A stretch of DNA of 64,000 nt from Verrucomicrobia subdivision 3 bacterium UBA693 (GTDB taxonomy: Bacteria > Verrucomicrobiota > Verrucomicrobiia > Limisphaerales > UBA8199). Numbering within the stretch: position 1 is the first letter of the stretch; the number at the start of each line of letters is the position of its first letter. The position numbers and the translations under genes were made by a program. Location: positions 186,001 through 250,000 of the forward strand of contig DBMR01000059.1 of NCBI GenBank assembly GCA_002298785.1, in the 5' to 3' direction. Under the pieces are notes generated by a model. That model made no database searches. It was not told where the DNA came from and saw only the letters and a program-made list of their open reading frames with translations. Positions 35,355 through 43,585 of this stretch are shown piece after piece.

Positions 35355-35388
35355 AACCGGGCGCTCAACTTTCGCCGGGCGCCCGGTT
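35355..35388 (-). terminator. Hairpin terminator between glnS and superoxide dismutase genes
   Basis: A perfect 10-bp stem (35355-35364 with 35379-35388) around a 14-base loop sits between the convergent stops of glnS (35342) and the dismutase (35412). Read on the minus strand the stem ends in GGTTTTTGG, giving a T-run for the dismutase transcript. It may also act on the plus strand, where the T-run is poor. Confidence 0.75.
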
Positions 35389-35411
35389 GATGGAATTCTT
35401 CGAACGAAGTT

Positions 35412-36041
35412 CTACTTCTTCGCAGCCTCGTAATACCGGGTCACCTCGGCCCAGTTAACAACGTTCCAGAAGGCTTTCAGGTAATCCGCGCGGCGATTCT
35501 GGTATTTGAGGTAGTAGGCGTGCTCCCAAACGTCAACGCCCAGGATCGGTTTACCCTCCACACCTGCCACGGCCTTGCCCATGATCGGGCTATCCTGGTT
35601 AGCAGTGGATACAACTTCCAACTTGCCGGCATTGACTACCAGCCAGGCCCAACCGCTGCCAAATCTTCCCAATCCGGCGGCTTCCAGCTTCTCTTTGAAG
35701 GCATCAAAGCTGCCGAAAGTGGAATTGATCTCCTCCGCTAGCTTTCCGGTCGGAGCCCCACCGGCTTTCGGCCCAAGAATCTTCCAAAACATGGAATGAT
35801 TCGCATGGCCGCCGCCGTTGTTGCGTACTGGTCCCCGGATGTCAGCGGGCACGGCGTCCAGGTTGGAAATGAGCTCTTCGACCGTTTTCTTTTCCAGATC
35901 GCCCTTTCCGGCGAGCGCCTTATTCACGTTGGTCACATAGGCGGCATGATGCTTGTCGTGATGGATTTCCATCGTTTGCGCGTCGAAATGCGGCTCCAGC
36001 GCATCTTTGGGGTACGGTAATGGAGGTAATTCAAAGGCCAT
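35412..36041 (-). CDS. sodB: Superoxide dismutase, Fe/Mn type
   Basis: 209 residues. It dismutates superoxide to oxygen and peroxide. Metal ligands are visible in order: His in 'MEIHHDKHHAAYV' (about 27), His in 'GGHANHSMFW' (about 81), and Asp and His in 'LGVDVWEHAYYLKY' (about 172-176). 'RFGSGWAWLV' is the conserved core segment. No signal peptide, so cytoplasmic. The Fe versus Mn preference cannot be read safely from the sequence; the symbol sodB is a convenience and sodA is equally possible. It is monocistronic, ending at the hairpin at 35355-35388. Confidence 0.93.
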   Translation of the reverse strand: MAFELPPLPYPKDALEPHFDAQTMEIHHDKHHAAYVTNVNKALAGKGDLEKKTVEELISNLDAVPADIRGPVRNNGGGHANHSMFWKILGPKAGGAPTGKLAEEINSTFGSFDAFKEKLEAAGLGRFGSGWAWLVVNAGKLEVVSTANQDSPIMGKAVAGVEGKPILGVDVWEHAYYLKYQNRRADYLKAFWNVVNWAEVTRYYEAAKK

Positions 36042-36290
36042 ATTGTCTGATTCGATTGTTTCTTTGGTTTACAGCGTTCAATTTGCTAATTGCTCTAGTT
36101 CCCTAACATAGCACTTTCCCAGTAGAGTCAAGTTGGCGAGGCAGATTCCTGGCATCAACCCGCGCCTGAGTCAGGGCCGAGAATTGTCGAATGCGTGATC
36201 CGCCGATTCCCAGGGAGACGAATAAACAGGTCAAGACGTTTTGACGGGAAGCACTTGTGTAGTTAGAGTGCGTCATCTGCAAACCCAACA

Positions 36291-37337
36291 ATGAAGCCTG
36301 ATATGAAACGACGCTCGTTCTTAAAGACCATGGGAAGCGCTGCCGGAGCGGCTGCAATCGCCGGTCCCAAACTGCTGGCTGCTGTGACCACGGAAGAAAA
36401 GGTAGCTGGGATGCCACGTCGCGTGTTAGGCCGCACCGGCCAGAAACTTTCCGTGGTTGGTTTCCCCGGGCTGGCGCTCATCCATTATGAACAGGAAAAA
36501 TGCAACCGCGCCATCGTCGATGCTTTTGAGCGTGGCGTAAACTATTTTGACGTGGCGCCGGCTTATGGAAACGGACAGTGCGAAACCAAGCTGGGCATTG
36601 GTCTGCAAAGTCTGAAGCGCGAGCAATACTTTCTGGCCTGCAAAACCAAACAGCGGAGCAAAGAAGGCGCCGAAAAAGAGCTGAACAATTCGCTCAAGGA
36701 ACTCAAGACCGACCATTTTGATCTGTACCAATTGCATCACCTGGTGAGACCGGCGGAAGTGAAACAGGCGCTCGGACCCGAGGGGGTCCTGGAGGCGGTT
36801 CAAAATGCAAAGAAAGAAGGGAAGATCCGTTGGATTGGTTACTCGGCGCATACCACGAAAGCGGCTGTGGAAGTGATGAAGGGATTCAGGTTTGACACTG
36901 TGATGTTTCCGATCAACTTCGTGGAATTCTATACGCGCGGTTTCGGCAAAGAAGTGATGGCACTGGCCCGCGAGCAAGGCGCGGCGGTGCTGGCCATCAA
37001 ACCCCTTTCCTGGGGCGCCTGGCCGAAGGATGCGGTCAAGAACCGAGAGTGGTGGTATCGCACCGTGGAAGAGCCCAAGGACATCGAACTTGCGCTGCGT
37101 TTCAGTTTGGGACAACCCGGAGTGGTCGCGGCTATTCCGCCATCTTTCCTGGATTTGTTGGACCGGAGCATTGAAGCGGCAAAGAGTCTCAAGCCGCTCG
37201 ACACGGTGGCTGAGTCTCAACTGCAGAAAATGGCCGAGACGCGAGAATCCATCTTCCTGAGAGAAGAACAGCAAGTGGCGATGAACCAAACGCCGTGGCG
37301 TCCGGCTTACCCGGACAGTCCGCACGAATGCGCCTGA
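36291..37337 (+). CDS. Tat-exported aldo/keto reductase
   Basis: 348 residues. A Tat signal 'KRRSFLKTMGSAAGAAAI' begins at residue 6. The AKR barrel follows: 'VLGRTGQKLSVVGFPGLALI', 'GVNYFDVAPAYGNGQCETKL' with catalytic Asp and Tyr, 'YFLACKTKQRSKEGAE' with the catalytic Lys, and 'DLYQLHHLV' with the catalytic His. Start could be ATG 36291 or ATG 36303, four codons later; neither has a strong ribosome site. The C-terminal tail 'TPWRPAYPDSPHECA' is unusual. Substrate is unknown. No clear partner gene; the response regulator follows after 63 bases and could be cotranscribed. Confidence 0.88.
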   Translation: MKPDMKRRSFLKTMGSAAGAAAIAGPKLLAAVTTEEKVAGMPRRVLGRTGQKLSVVGFPGLALIHYEQEKCNRAIVDAFERGVNYFDVAPAYGNGQCETKLGIGLQSLKREQYFLACKTKQRSKEGAEKELNNSLKELKTDHFDLYQLHHLVRPAEVKQALGPEGVLEAVQNAKKEGKIRWIGYSAHTTKAAVEVMKGFRFDTVMFPINFVEFYTRGFGKEVMALAREQGAAVLAIKPLSWGAWPKDAVKNREWWYRTVEEPKDIELALRFSLGQPGVVAAIPPSFLDLLDRSIEAAKSLKPLDTVAESQLQKMAETRESIFLREEQQVAMNQTPWRPAYPDSPHECA

Positions 37338-37400
37338 CGGCTCCCCGCAACAACCAGCGCGGACTTGTTGTGACGTGCGCGCTGCAATACCTTATTACCA

Positions 37401-38843
37401 ATGGCCAAAGTTCTTTTGGTGGATGACGAGTTGACGATGGTGCAAATGGTGTCCGATTTGCTCCTGCGCGACGGCCATGAAGTGCTCCCTTTTACCAGTG
37501 GGCCACCGGCCTACGCTGCTCTGGCTTCGCAAGCCCCTGATCTGGTCATCACGGATCTGTATCTCGACAAGACTCGTGCCCACGGACTCGATATTCTCCG
37601 CAAAGCGCGCGAACTGACCCCGCCGGCGGTGGTGATTGTGATCACCGGCTACGGCTCCATCGAAACTGCCCTCGAGGCCATGAAATGCGGGGCCTTCGAC
37701 TACCTCGAGAAGCCGTTCAAAGTCGATGAGTTGAGAATCACGGTCCAGCGCGCTCTCTCCTATAACCAGGCCATTTCCGAAACCGCTTACCTGCGGCGGC
37801 AATTAAAGAAGAAATACCAGTTCGCCCAGATCATCGGCACTTCCCAGGGAATGCAGCAGGTCTTCAAGCTCATCCACCGCGTCGCCGACACCGACTCCAC
37901 TATCCTGATTCTGGGCGAAAGTGGCACCGGCAAGGAAATGGTCGCGAGGGCACTGCATTACAACAGTGGACGCCAACTGGCGCCTTTCATTCCAATTAAC
38001 TGCGGGGCGCTGCCGGAAAACCTGCTCGAGTCGGAGTTGTTTGGACACTGCCGAGGTTCTTTCACCGGTGCGATCAGCGATAAAAAGGGGCTGTTCGAAG
38101 CGGCGGATGGCGGTACCGTTTTCCTCGACGAAGTTGGTTCGATGTCACCGTTGCTGCAAAGCCGGTTGCTGCGGGTGCTGCAGGAACGGGAAATTCGACG
38201 AGTTGGCGACAACACGCCCATCTATGTAAACGTCCGAGTGGTGGCGGCTTCCAATGAACCATTGGAGGCCAAGATCAAGGCCGGCACTTTCCGCGAGGAT
38301 CTCTATTACCGGTTGAACGTGATCCCCTTGCAACTGCCCAGCCTGCGTGAACGCCGCGATGATATTCCGCTGCTGGTTTCGCATTTCATCAAAGGCAAGC
38401 TCAATCCAAGAACCAACCGGCCCTTCCAGGTTTCACGCCAGGCGATGGAGGCCCTCTGCGCCTATCATTGGCCGGGGAATGTCCGCGAACTCGAGAACGC
38501 CGTGGAGCGCGGAGTTACCCTGTGCGAAGGCGATGTCATCTCGCTGGGTGACCTGCCCGGCAGCATGCTCGCCAACCTGGGCCTCTCGCCCGCAAGCGCC
38601 GCGGCGGACGCCGCGATTTACCCACTGCCCAGCGCTAACGTGCCCGAGCCCGGAGCGAATCCTGTTCCGGGCAGCGAAAGCGCACTGGTGCCGCTCAAAA
38701 ACTTTCTCCGGGAACAGGAGCATGCCTATTTGAACCGGGTTCTGCAGCACTGCGGCGGGGACAAGGAAAAGGCGGCGCGTCTTCTGGAAGTCAGCCTGGC
38801 GACACTTTATCGCAAGCTGGCAGGAGAAGAAAAAGACATCTAA
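37401..38843 (+). CDS. NtrC-type sigma-54-dependent response regulator
   Basis: 480 residues in three parts. Receiver domain (1-120): 'KVLLVDDELTMVQMV' acidic pocket, phosphoacceptor Asp in 'LVITDLYLDK', and Lys in 'YLEKPFKVDELR'. AAA+ domain (about 140-375): Walker A 'ILGESGTGKEMVARALH', the sigma-54 contact loop in the variant form 'CRGSFTGAISDKKG' (GSFTGA), Walker B 'GGTVFLDEVGSM'. C-terminal Fis-like helix-turn-helix: 'GGDKEKAARLLEVSLATLYR'. It activates sigma-54 promoters when phosphorylated. No histidine kinase is adjacent, so it is an orphan here; its targets are unknown. Confidence 0.93.
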   Translation: MAKVLLVDDELTMVQMVSDLLLRDGHEVLPFTSGPPAYAALASQAPDLVITDLYLDKTRAHGLDILRKARELTPPAVVIVITGYGSIETALEAMKCGAFDYLEKPFKVDELRITVQRALSYNQAISETAYLRRQLKKKYQFAQIIGTSQGMQQVFKLIHRVADTDSTILILGESGTGKEMVARALHYNSGRQLAPFIPINCGALPENLLESELFGHCRGSFTGAISDKKGLFEAADGGTVFLDEVGSMSPLLQSRLLRVLQEREIRRVGDNTPIYVNVRVVAASNEPLEAKIKAGTFREDLYYRLNVIPLQLPSLRERRDDIPLLVSHFIKGKLNPRTNRPFQVSRQAMEALCAYHWPGNVRELENAVERGVTLCEGDVISLGDLPGSMLANLGLSPASAAADAAIYPLPSANVPEPGANPVPGSESALVPLKNFLREQEHAYLNRVLQHCGGDKEKAARLLEVSLATLYRKLAGEEKDI

Positions 38844-38897
38844 AGTCAGGCTTTAGGCCTTACGGACCGAGTGCCAGTGCGGTGGGTGTAACGGGGA

Positions 38898-39434
38898 CTA
38901 CTTTTTCGCCGGAGCGTTGGTGGCTGCTATCGCGGCTTCTTCCTGGGCCTTGTTCCATTTCGTAGCCAGGTCGTTGTAGTCCGTTGCTAACTTATTGAAC
39001 TTCTTGGCCAGATCATTGCGCTCTTCCGCGAGCTTCTTGAGCTCTTCATTTTGGCGTTTAATGGATTCGTTCTGGACTTTGATGCTGTCGTTCGCGCCTA
39101 GCAGCGCGGCCTTGTAGGCCTCCGCCTGCTTCTCCGCGTTGGCAAAGGAAGCCTCCACTTTGAGCAGGTCCTTGTTGAGTTTCTCGATCTCGACCTTGTT
39201 GGTCTTTACCGTTCCGGTCAACTCGTTCTTCAAGCCGTCCAGGCGCTGAATTTCCCCTTCCATCCGGCGCGTTTGCTGCTCCATATTCTGGATGGTTTCC
39301 ATCTTGTCGTGGATCTTATCCGCCTGCCCCTGCAAATCCTTGCGCAGATGGGTTTCCCGCACCCACTGAAAGGCAATCAAAGCGCACAAACAAATCGAGA
39401 AGAAGATTAACAGACCCTGCAAAAAATTTTTCAT
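38898..39434 (-). CDS. Membrane-anchored coiled-coil protein
   Basis: 178 residues. An N-terminal hydrophobic helix (about 5-25, 'LQGLLIFFSICLCALIAF') anchors or exports the protein. The remainder, about 30-165, is a long coiled coil with heptads rich in Lys, Glu, Asn and Gln ('GEIQRLDGLKNEL', 'SIKRQNEELKKLAEERNDLA'). The tail is Ala/Lys-rich. No family is recognised; a structural or scaffold role in the envelope is a guess. It is convergent with the response regulator (54 bases) and lies 79 bases downstream of the DUF1343 gene. Confidence 0.75.
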   Translation of the reverse strand: MKNFLQGLLIFFSICLCALIAFQWVRETHLRKDLQGQADKIHDKMETIQNMEQQTRRMEGEIQRLDGLKNELTGTVKTNKVEIEKLNKDLLKVEASFANAEKQAEAYKAALLGANDSIKVQNESIKRQNEELKKLAEERNDLAKKFNKLATDYNDLATKWNKAQEEAAIAATNAPAKK

Positions 39435-39513
39435 CGCTTTCTTAACAATTCAAGCGCTCAGAGTGTCATTTTCGAGACTCGATGTCAAAGAATCTAAACG
39501 ACCATTTCTGATT

Positions 39514-40782
39514 CTAATATAGCAGGTAAGGCTTGCGCTTGGCGCGAAAGGTTTCCTCCGCCGCCTTCCAGTCCTTCACGATTTGAGCCGCCCCCACCCC
39601 GGCCTGTAATCGTTTGCGCACCGCGTCCGATCCGATGACCTTGTCGAACATCCCGAAACTTTTACCCGCCTTAACCGCCTCTGCCATAAGATCCAGGCCG
39701 AACTCCCGGCGCAGCACCTCCAGGGCGTGACAATTCACGGCGGTCAATGGCGCGCGCGCCGGGTCCGTGAAAAATATCTCCACCCCTCCAACCGCCTGGT
39801 CTTTGAATGCGAAGTAAAAGGGTTTGTAAGTGATCGGGCGAAACTGAATGCCAGGCAAGCCGATCTGATTCAATGACTTGGCGAAAGCGTGTGAATCAAT
39901 TTTCGGAGCCGCAATGCACTGAAACGGCAGCGTGTAGCCAATCCCGGTACTGACACCGCCAATTTCTCCAAGAATGCCGGTAGCCACCTGGAAGAGAGGT
40001 GAATCACCGTGCGGCACGTGTGGCGACGTCGGTACCCAGGGTAAACCAGTTTCTCGCCAGGTCATGGACCGTTTCCAACCTCTCATTTGAACCACCGTCA
40101 ATTTGGGGCACTTTTTGACCCATCGCTCGCCATTGATCATTCGGGCCAATTCGCCGCAAGTCATGCCGTAGACGTAGGGCACGTCCCATTGGCTAACAAA
40201 GGAGCGGAATGGCTCCTCTACCATGCCGCCCTCGACCCTGAGTCCGCCCAGCGGATTAGGTCGATCCAAAACAATAAACTCGATGCCGGCCTCGCCGCAG
40301 GCTTCCATGGCCAATCCCATGGAACTGATATAGGTGTATGAACGACAGCCAGTGTCCTGGAGTTCATAGACCAACGCGTCCAGTCCTTTCAGCATATCCG
40401 GCGTCGGCTTACGGGTCGCTCCGTATAGGGAGAACACGGGCAAGCCGGTGTGCGCATCCACCCGGCTTTCTACTTTGTCCCCTGCCGGGACATCTCCATA
40501 GATTCCATGCTCCGGCCCGAATAACGCCACCAATTTGATCCCCGGCGCGTGGCGAAGAACCTCGATGGTAGTCTCCAGGTTTCGATTGACCCCGGAAGGG
40601 TTGGTAATCAGTCCCAGCCTTTTGCCGCGCAACATCTTAAAGCCATCTTGTGCCAGGACTTCATTCCCCAACAGGACTGAGCCAGCCCAGGCAGGGCAGC
40701 CCAATCCCATGGCCAGCAGGATGCAAAACCAAGTCTTCACGTCATCAAGTTTAAGAATCAGCCCATCGTCAAGCAATGACAT
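39514..40782 (-). CDS. DUF1343 (NamZ-like, GH171) exported protein
   Basis: 422 residues of the DUF1343 family. The characterised member NamZ is an exo-beta-N-acetylmuramidase (GH171) that recycles peptidoglycan fragments. Family features visible are 'MLRGKRLGLITNPSGVNRNL' (about 50-69), 'LVALFGPEHGIYGDVPAGDK', in part, 'GLPVFSLYGATRKP', 'VYELQDTGCRSYTYIS' and 'FIVLDRPNPLGG'. A signal peptide ends near 'PAWAGS' (about 33); a GTG at 40740 would give a more compact signal peptide than ATG 40782. The likely location is the periplasm, acting on MurNAc-containing oligomers; substrate is not proved here. Confidence 0.88.
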   Translation of the reverse strand: MSLLDDGLILKLDDVKTWFCILLAMGLGCPAWAGSVLLGNEVLAQDGFKMLRGKRLGLITNPSGVNRNLETTIEVLRHAPGIKLVALFGPEHGIYGDVPAGDKVESRVDAHTGLPVFSLYGATRKPTPDMLKGLDALVYELQDTGCRSYTYISSMGLAMEACGEAGIEFIVLDRPNPLGGLRVEGGMVEEPFRSFVSQWDVPYVYGMTCGELARMINGERWVKKCPKLTVVQMRGWKRSMTWRETGLPWVPTSPHVPHGDSPLFQVATGILGEIGGVSTGIGYTLPFQCIAAPKIDSHAFAKSLNQIGLPGIQFRPITYKPFYFAFKDQAVGGVEIFFTDPARAPLTAVNCHALEVLRREFGLDLMAEAVKAGKSFGMFDKVIGSDAVRKRLQAGVGAAQIVKDWKAAEETFRAKRKPYLLY

Positions 40783-40889
40783 TCAATCATACGGTGCGGC
40801 GTCACCGCCTTTCAGCTTGCCGAACCGCAGGCGGGCCGCCATTGCGTTTCGCGGGATTTCGACTATCTTAAGACTAACAAATATCATTC

Positions 40890-41234
40890 ATGAAAACATT
40901 TAACACCAAATTCATTGCCTCAACTTTGCTGGCGTTCGCCCTGGTCCTGCCTGCCCTTGCGCAGGAGCATAAGGACAAGCATGTGAAACTGGAGGGCGAG
41001 GGCAAGTGCGCCAAGTGCGCGCTAAACGAAGCCGAAAAATGCCAGAATGCCATCGAAGTGAAGGGCAAGGATGGTAAGACTATCACTTACTACCTGGCGG
41101 ACAATGAATTGAGCAAAGGCTTTCACAAGAACCTGTGCAAAGGCCCCAAAGCCGTTAAGGCCGAAGGAACCGTCAAAGAGGTTAATGGGAAACGGGAACT
41201 GACGGTCACCAAGTTGGAATTAGCCAAGGAATAA
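40890..41234 (+). CDS. Small exported Cys-rich protein
   Basis: 114 residues. Signal peptide 1-25 ('STLLAFALVLPALAQ'). The mature protein begins with a charged stretch and a paired-cysteine motif 'GKCAKCALNEAEKCQNAI' (about 37-54), followed by 'YYLADNELSKGFHKNLCKGP' with a fourth cysteine, and ends in a small beta domain 'AVKAEGTVKEVNGKRELTVT'. The C-x2-C...C...C layout suggests a metal site or disulfides, and the final 'V.GTV.E.NGK.ELTV' strand pair is OB-like, reminiscent of DUF6370-type proteins. Function unknown. It has its own promoter region and ends at a strong palindromic terminator. Confidence 0.8.
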   Translation: MKTFNTKFIASTLLAFALVLPALAQEHKDKHVKLEGEGKCAKCALNEAEKCQNAIEVKGKDGKTITYYLADNELSKGFHKNLCKGPKAVKAEGTVKEVNGKRELTVTKLELAKE

Positions 41235-41282
41235 TGACCGCCAGTACGGTGTCAACGCGCTAGCGGGCGCGGCACCGGTCTA

Positions 41283-41312
41283 AAAACGGCCCGGAAATTT
41301 CCGGGCCGTTTT
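41283..41312. terminator. Bidirectional terminator, perfect 15-bp palindrome
   Basis: Bases 41283-41297 are the exact reverse complement of 41298-41312: an A-run, then ACGGCCCGGAAA, then the mirror image and a T-run. The symmetric A/T flanks give a U-run on both strands. It lies between the convergent stops at 41234 and 41324, and serves both genes. Confidence 0.9.
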
Positions 41313-41323
41313 GTCTATGAACC

Positions 41324-42010
41324 TCAGTACTTGCGGCGCATCCAAAGGAACAACCCGGCGAATGCCACGCTAATGAGAGCGGTCGAGGAGGGTTCCGGTA
41401 CGGGTGCGGTGGTGACTTTCACCGTGCCATTAATCGCATTAACCCAAAAAGTCGCCACCGGTGACTCCTCGGTCGTATTGAAGGTCAAGCTCGCGGCGTT
41501 AACCGAGCGGTTATCGGCTCCAATGGCGTCCCAGGAACCCGTGACCACGGCTTTATATTGGTGCGTCCCCGGAGACAAGGTCTGAGAGTACTTGTAAATA
41601 CCGCCTCCCTGAGAAACCATAGCAGTCGCGGGATTTTCGTTGTACCATCCTTGCCAGTCCCCGACGGCAGTCCATTTGCCCGGATCGTATTCCACAATGA
41701 TGCGACCGGTGGGAGTGCTCCAACCGTCATTGTAGGTATTGGAGTCGTAAGTGAAGGTCGCGATGCCGTCCTGCCCGGTGTAAGCCCAACTGTTCGCGGT
41801 AACAGGGGCCGTCCAGTTCCAGGTACCGTCGGTAACTCTATAGTTATAGCGATTAGCGCCCAACCATAGGGAGTATTGCCAAATACCCGGCGCGGTTTGG
41901 GTCATCTTGGCGTCCGGGAACCAATAGGTGAAATCGCCGGCGAGATAATAATCAGCGTGGGCTTGGATTACAAACAAGGAGGTTAGAAGGAGGGCTAAGC
42001 ATTTTTTCAT
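41324..42010 (-). CDS. PEP-CTERM protein with two starch-binding-like domains
   Basis: 228 residues. Signal peptide 1-19 ('LALLLTSLFVIQAHA'). Two related beta-sandwich domains follow: 'YYLAGDFTYWFPDAKMTQTA', 'GIWQYSLWLGANRYNYRVTD' and, from about 120, 'WTAVGDWQGW' to 'GIYKYSQTLSPGTHQYKAVV', the layout of CBM48/CBM20-like modules. The C terminus is a PEP-CTERM sorting signal: 'VPEPSSTALI' (204-213), a hydrophobic helix, and 'RRKY'. Exosortase normally processes such proteins for surface display with exopolysaccharide; no exosortase gene is in the window. A sugar-binding role is inferred from fold pattern only. Confidence 0.85.
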   Translation of the reverse strand: MKKCLALLLTSLFVIQAHADYYLAGDFTYWFPDAKMTQTAPGIWQYSLWLGANRYNYRVTDGTWNWTAPVTANSWAYTGQDGIATFTYDSNTYNDGWSTPTGRIIVEYDPGKWTAVGDWQGWYNENPATAMVSQGGGIYKYSQTLSPGTHQYKAVVTGSWDAIGADNRSVNAASLTFNTTEESPVATFWVNAINGTVKVTTAPVPEPSSTALISVAFAGLFLWMRRKY

Positions 42011-42448
42011 AGTTATTATGTTTTACTGTACTCCGATGACACCAGACTGAGTTAGTTGTTCTTAACAGTCAAGCGGATATTTTCTAAAAATTTACACCTG
42101 ATATCGCGGATGCTTTCTAGACCTAGCTCCGCCAGACTCTCGGTCACTATTGCTGACCCCGGGCAGTTGGTTGAACTTGTGTCCGTTTGGTTTCGTGGCC
42201 CCTGCTCCACCCTCAATCGCCCCGGGACGGGGAGGCGTTGGGACATTTGGCGGCAGGCATAACCGCGGCATGATCCTCCAAGCTTAGAGGTCAATCCATC
42301 GCCCAGCTCATTTACCCGGCTCTCCCAATCCAGTGACGATTGCCCATTCTGGCGATGTATCGGTTTTGGAGGCTAAACGATAACGTGCTTAATCCGCTTG
42401 ACCCCCAGGCGGGCTTTCTTCTAGCCTCTCATCTGCTAGGCACAGTTC
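42011..42448 (+). other. Intergenic region upstream of the mre operon
   Basis: 438 bases between the divergent PEP-CTERM and mreB starts, so it should carry both promoters. A TTGACC hexamer at 42398-42403 is a candidate -35 box for mreB, but no convincing -10 follows at 16-18 bases. No coding frame or RNA gene is recognised. Confidence 0.4.
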
Positions 42449-43474
42449 ATGTTAGCGCAATTTAAAAGCCTGTTTTCCAACGACATTGGAATAGACTTAG
42501 GGACTGCCAATTCCCTCGTATTCGTACGAGATCGTGGGATTGTACTGCGGGAACCCTCGGTCGTGGCTATCCAGGCGGGAACCACCAACGTGCTGGCCGT
42601 AGGCGAAGAAGCCAAACGGATGCTCGGGCGGACCCCTGGTAATATTGTGGCTATCCGGCCCATGAAAGACGGTGTGATCGCTGACTTTGAGATTACCGAG
42701 GCGATGCTCCGTCACTTCATTCAAAAGGTCCATCACCGCAAATTGATTGCACCACGTGTTGTGGTGGCGGTGCCCTCGGGCATCACGGAGGTGGAGAAAC
42801 GGGCCGTTAAAGATTCAGCTACCCACGCGGGAGCCCGCGAGGTTTACCTGATTGAACAACCGATGGCTTCGGCCATCGGCGTGGGACTGCCGGTACATGA
42901 ACCGGCGGGCAATATGATCGTGGATATTGGCGGCGGGACTTGCGAGATCGCAATTATATCCCTGGCCGGCATCGTCTTCAGCCGCAGCCTGCGGGTGGGC
43001 GGAGACGAATTTGATGAAACGATCGTGGCGCACATGAAGCGTGCCTACAACCTGATGATCGGGGAACGCACGGCGGAAGAGATCAAGATACGCATAGGCT
43101 CTGCCTTTCCGCTGGAGCAGGAATTAACGATGGAAGTGAAGGGACGCGATCTAAGCGCCGGTCTGCCGAAAACGCTGACCATCCGCTCGGAAGAAATCCG
43201 CGAAGCCCTGCAAGAGCCGCTTTCCAGCATTTTGGAATCCGTTCGCATAACCCTTGAGCGCTGTCCTCCTGAACTTTCCGCCGATCTGGTTGATCGGGGA
43301 ATAGTCATGGCGGGAGGTGGAGCGCTGTTAAGAGGCATTGACCGGCTGGTCGCCGAAGAGACTGGCTTGCCGGTTCACATTGCCGATGATCCCCTCAGCG
43401 CAGTCGCCGAAGGGACCGGCCGTGTACTGCAGGAACTCCAATTTCTCAAGCGCGTCGCTTCCAACTCGAAGTAG
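42449..43474 (+). CDS. mreB: Rod-shape cytoskeletal protein MreB
   Basis: 341 residues, bacterial actin. Nucleotide-binding motifs: 'NDIGIDLGTANSLVFV' (phosphate 1), 'MIVDIGGGTCEIAIISL' (phosphate 2) and 'GIVMAGGGALLRGIDRL' (adenosine). It polymerises along the inner membrane and directs lateral wall synthesis with MreC, MreD, PBP2 and RodA, all encoded just downstream in the same direction. Start ATG 42449; length is canonical. A 111-base gap to mreC is the largest in the operon. Presence of the complete set indicates a rod or elongated cell. Confidence 0.98.
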   Translation: MLAQFKSLFSNDIGIDLGTANSLVFVRDRGIVLREPSVVAIQAGTTNVLAVGEEAKRMLGRTPGNIVAIRPMKDGVIADFEITEAMLRHFIQKVHHRKLIAPRVVVAVPSGITEVEKRAVKDSATHAGAREVYLIEQPMASAIGVGLPVHEPAGNMIVDIGGGTCEIAIISLAGIVFSRSLRVGGDEFDETIVAHMKRAYNLMIGERTAEEIKIRIGSAFPLEQELTMEVKGRDLSAGLPKTLTIRSEEIREALQEPLSSILESVRITLERCPPELSADLVDRGIVMAGGGALLRGIDRLVAEETGLPVHIADDPLSAVAEGTGRVLQELQFLKRVASNSK

Positions 43475-43585
43475 CTTCCTTCCCGACATCAGGTTCCTGC
43501 CCGCGCCAGGCGCGGAGCGGATAACGGCGGTACCCGCAGCCCGCCTTGGCCCGGCAATTCCGGGCAGTGAGAGTCTGAGAACCAG

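Noticed and set aside
36426..37325. 299-codon antisense frame opposite the aldo/keto reductase
   Set aside because: Opposite a clear AKR with all four catalytic residues; no antisense family signal.
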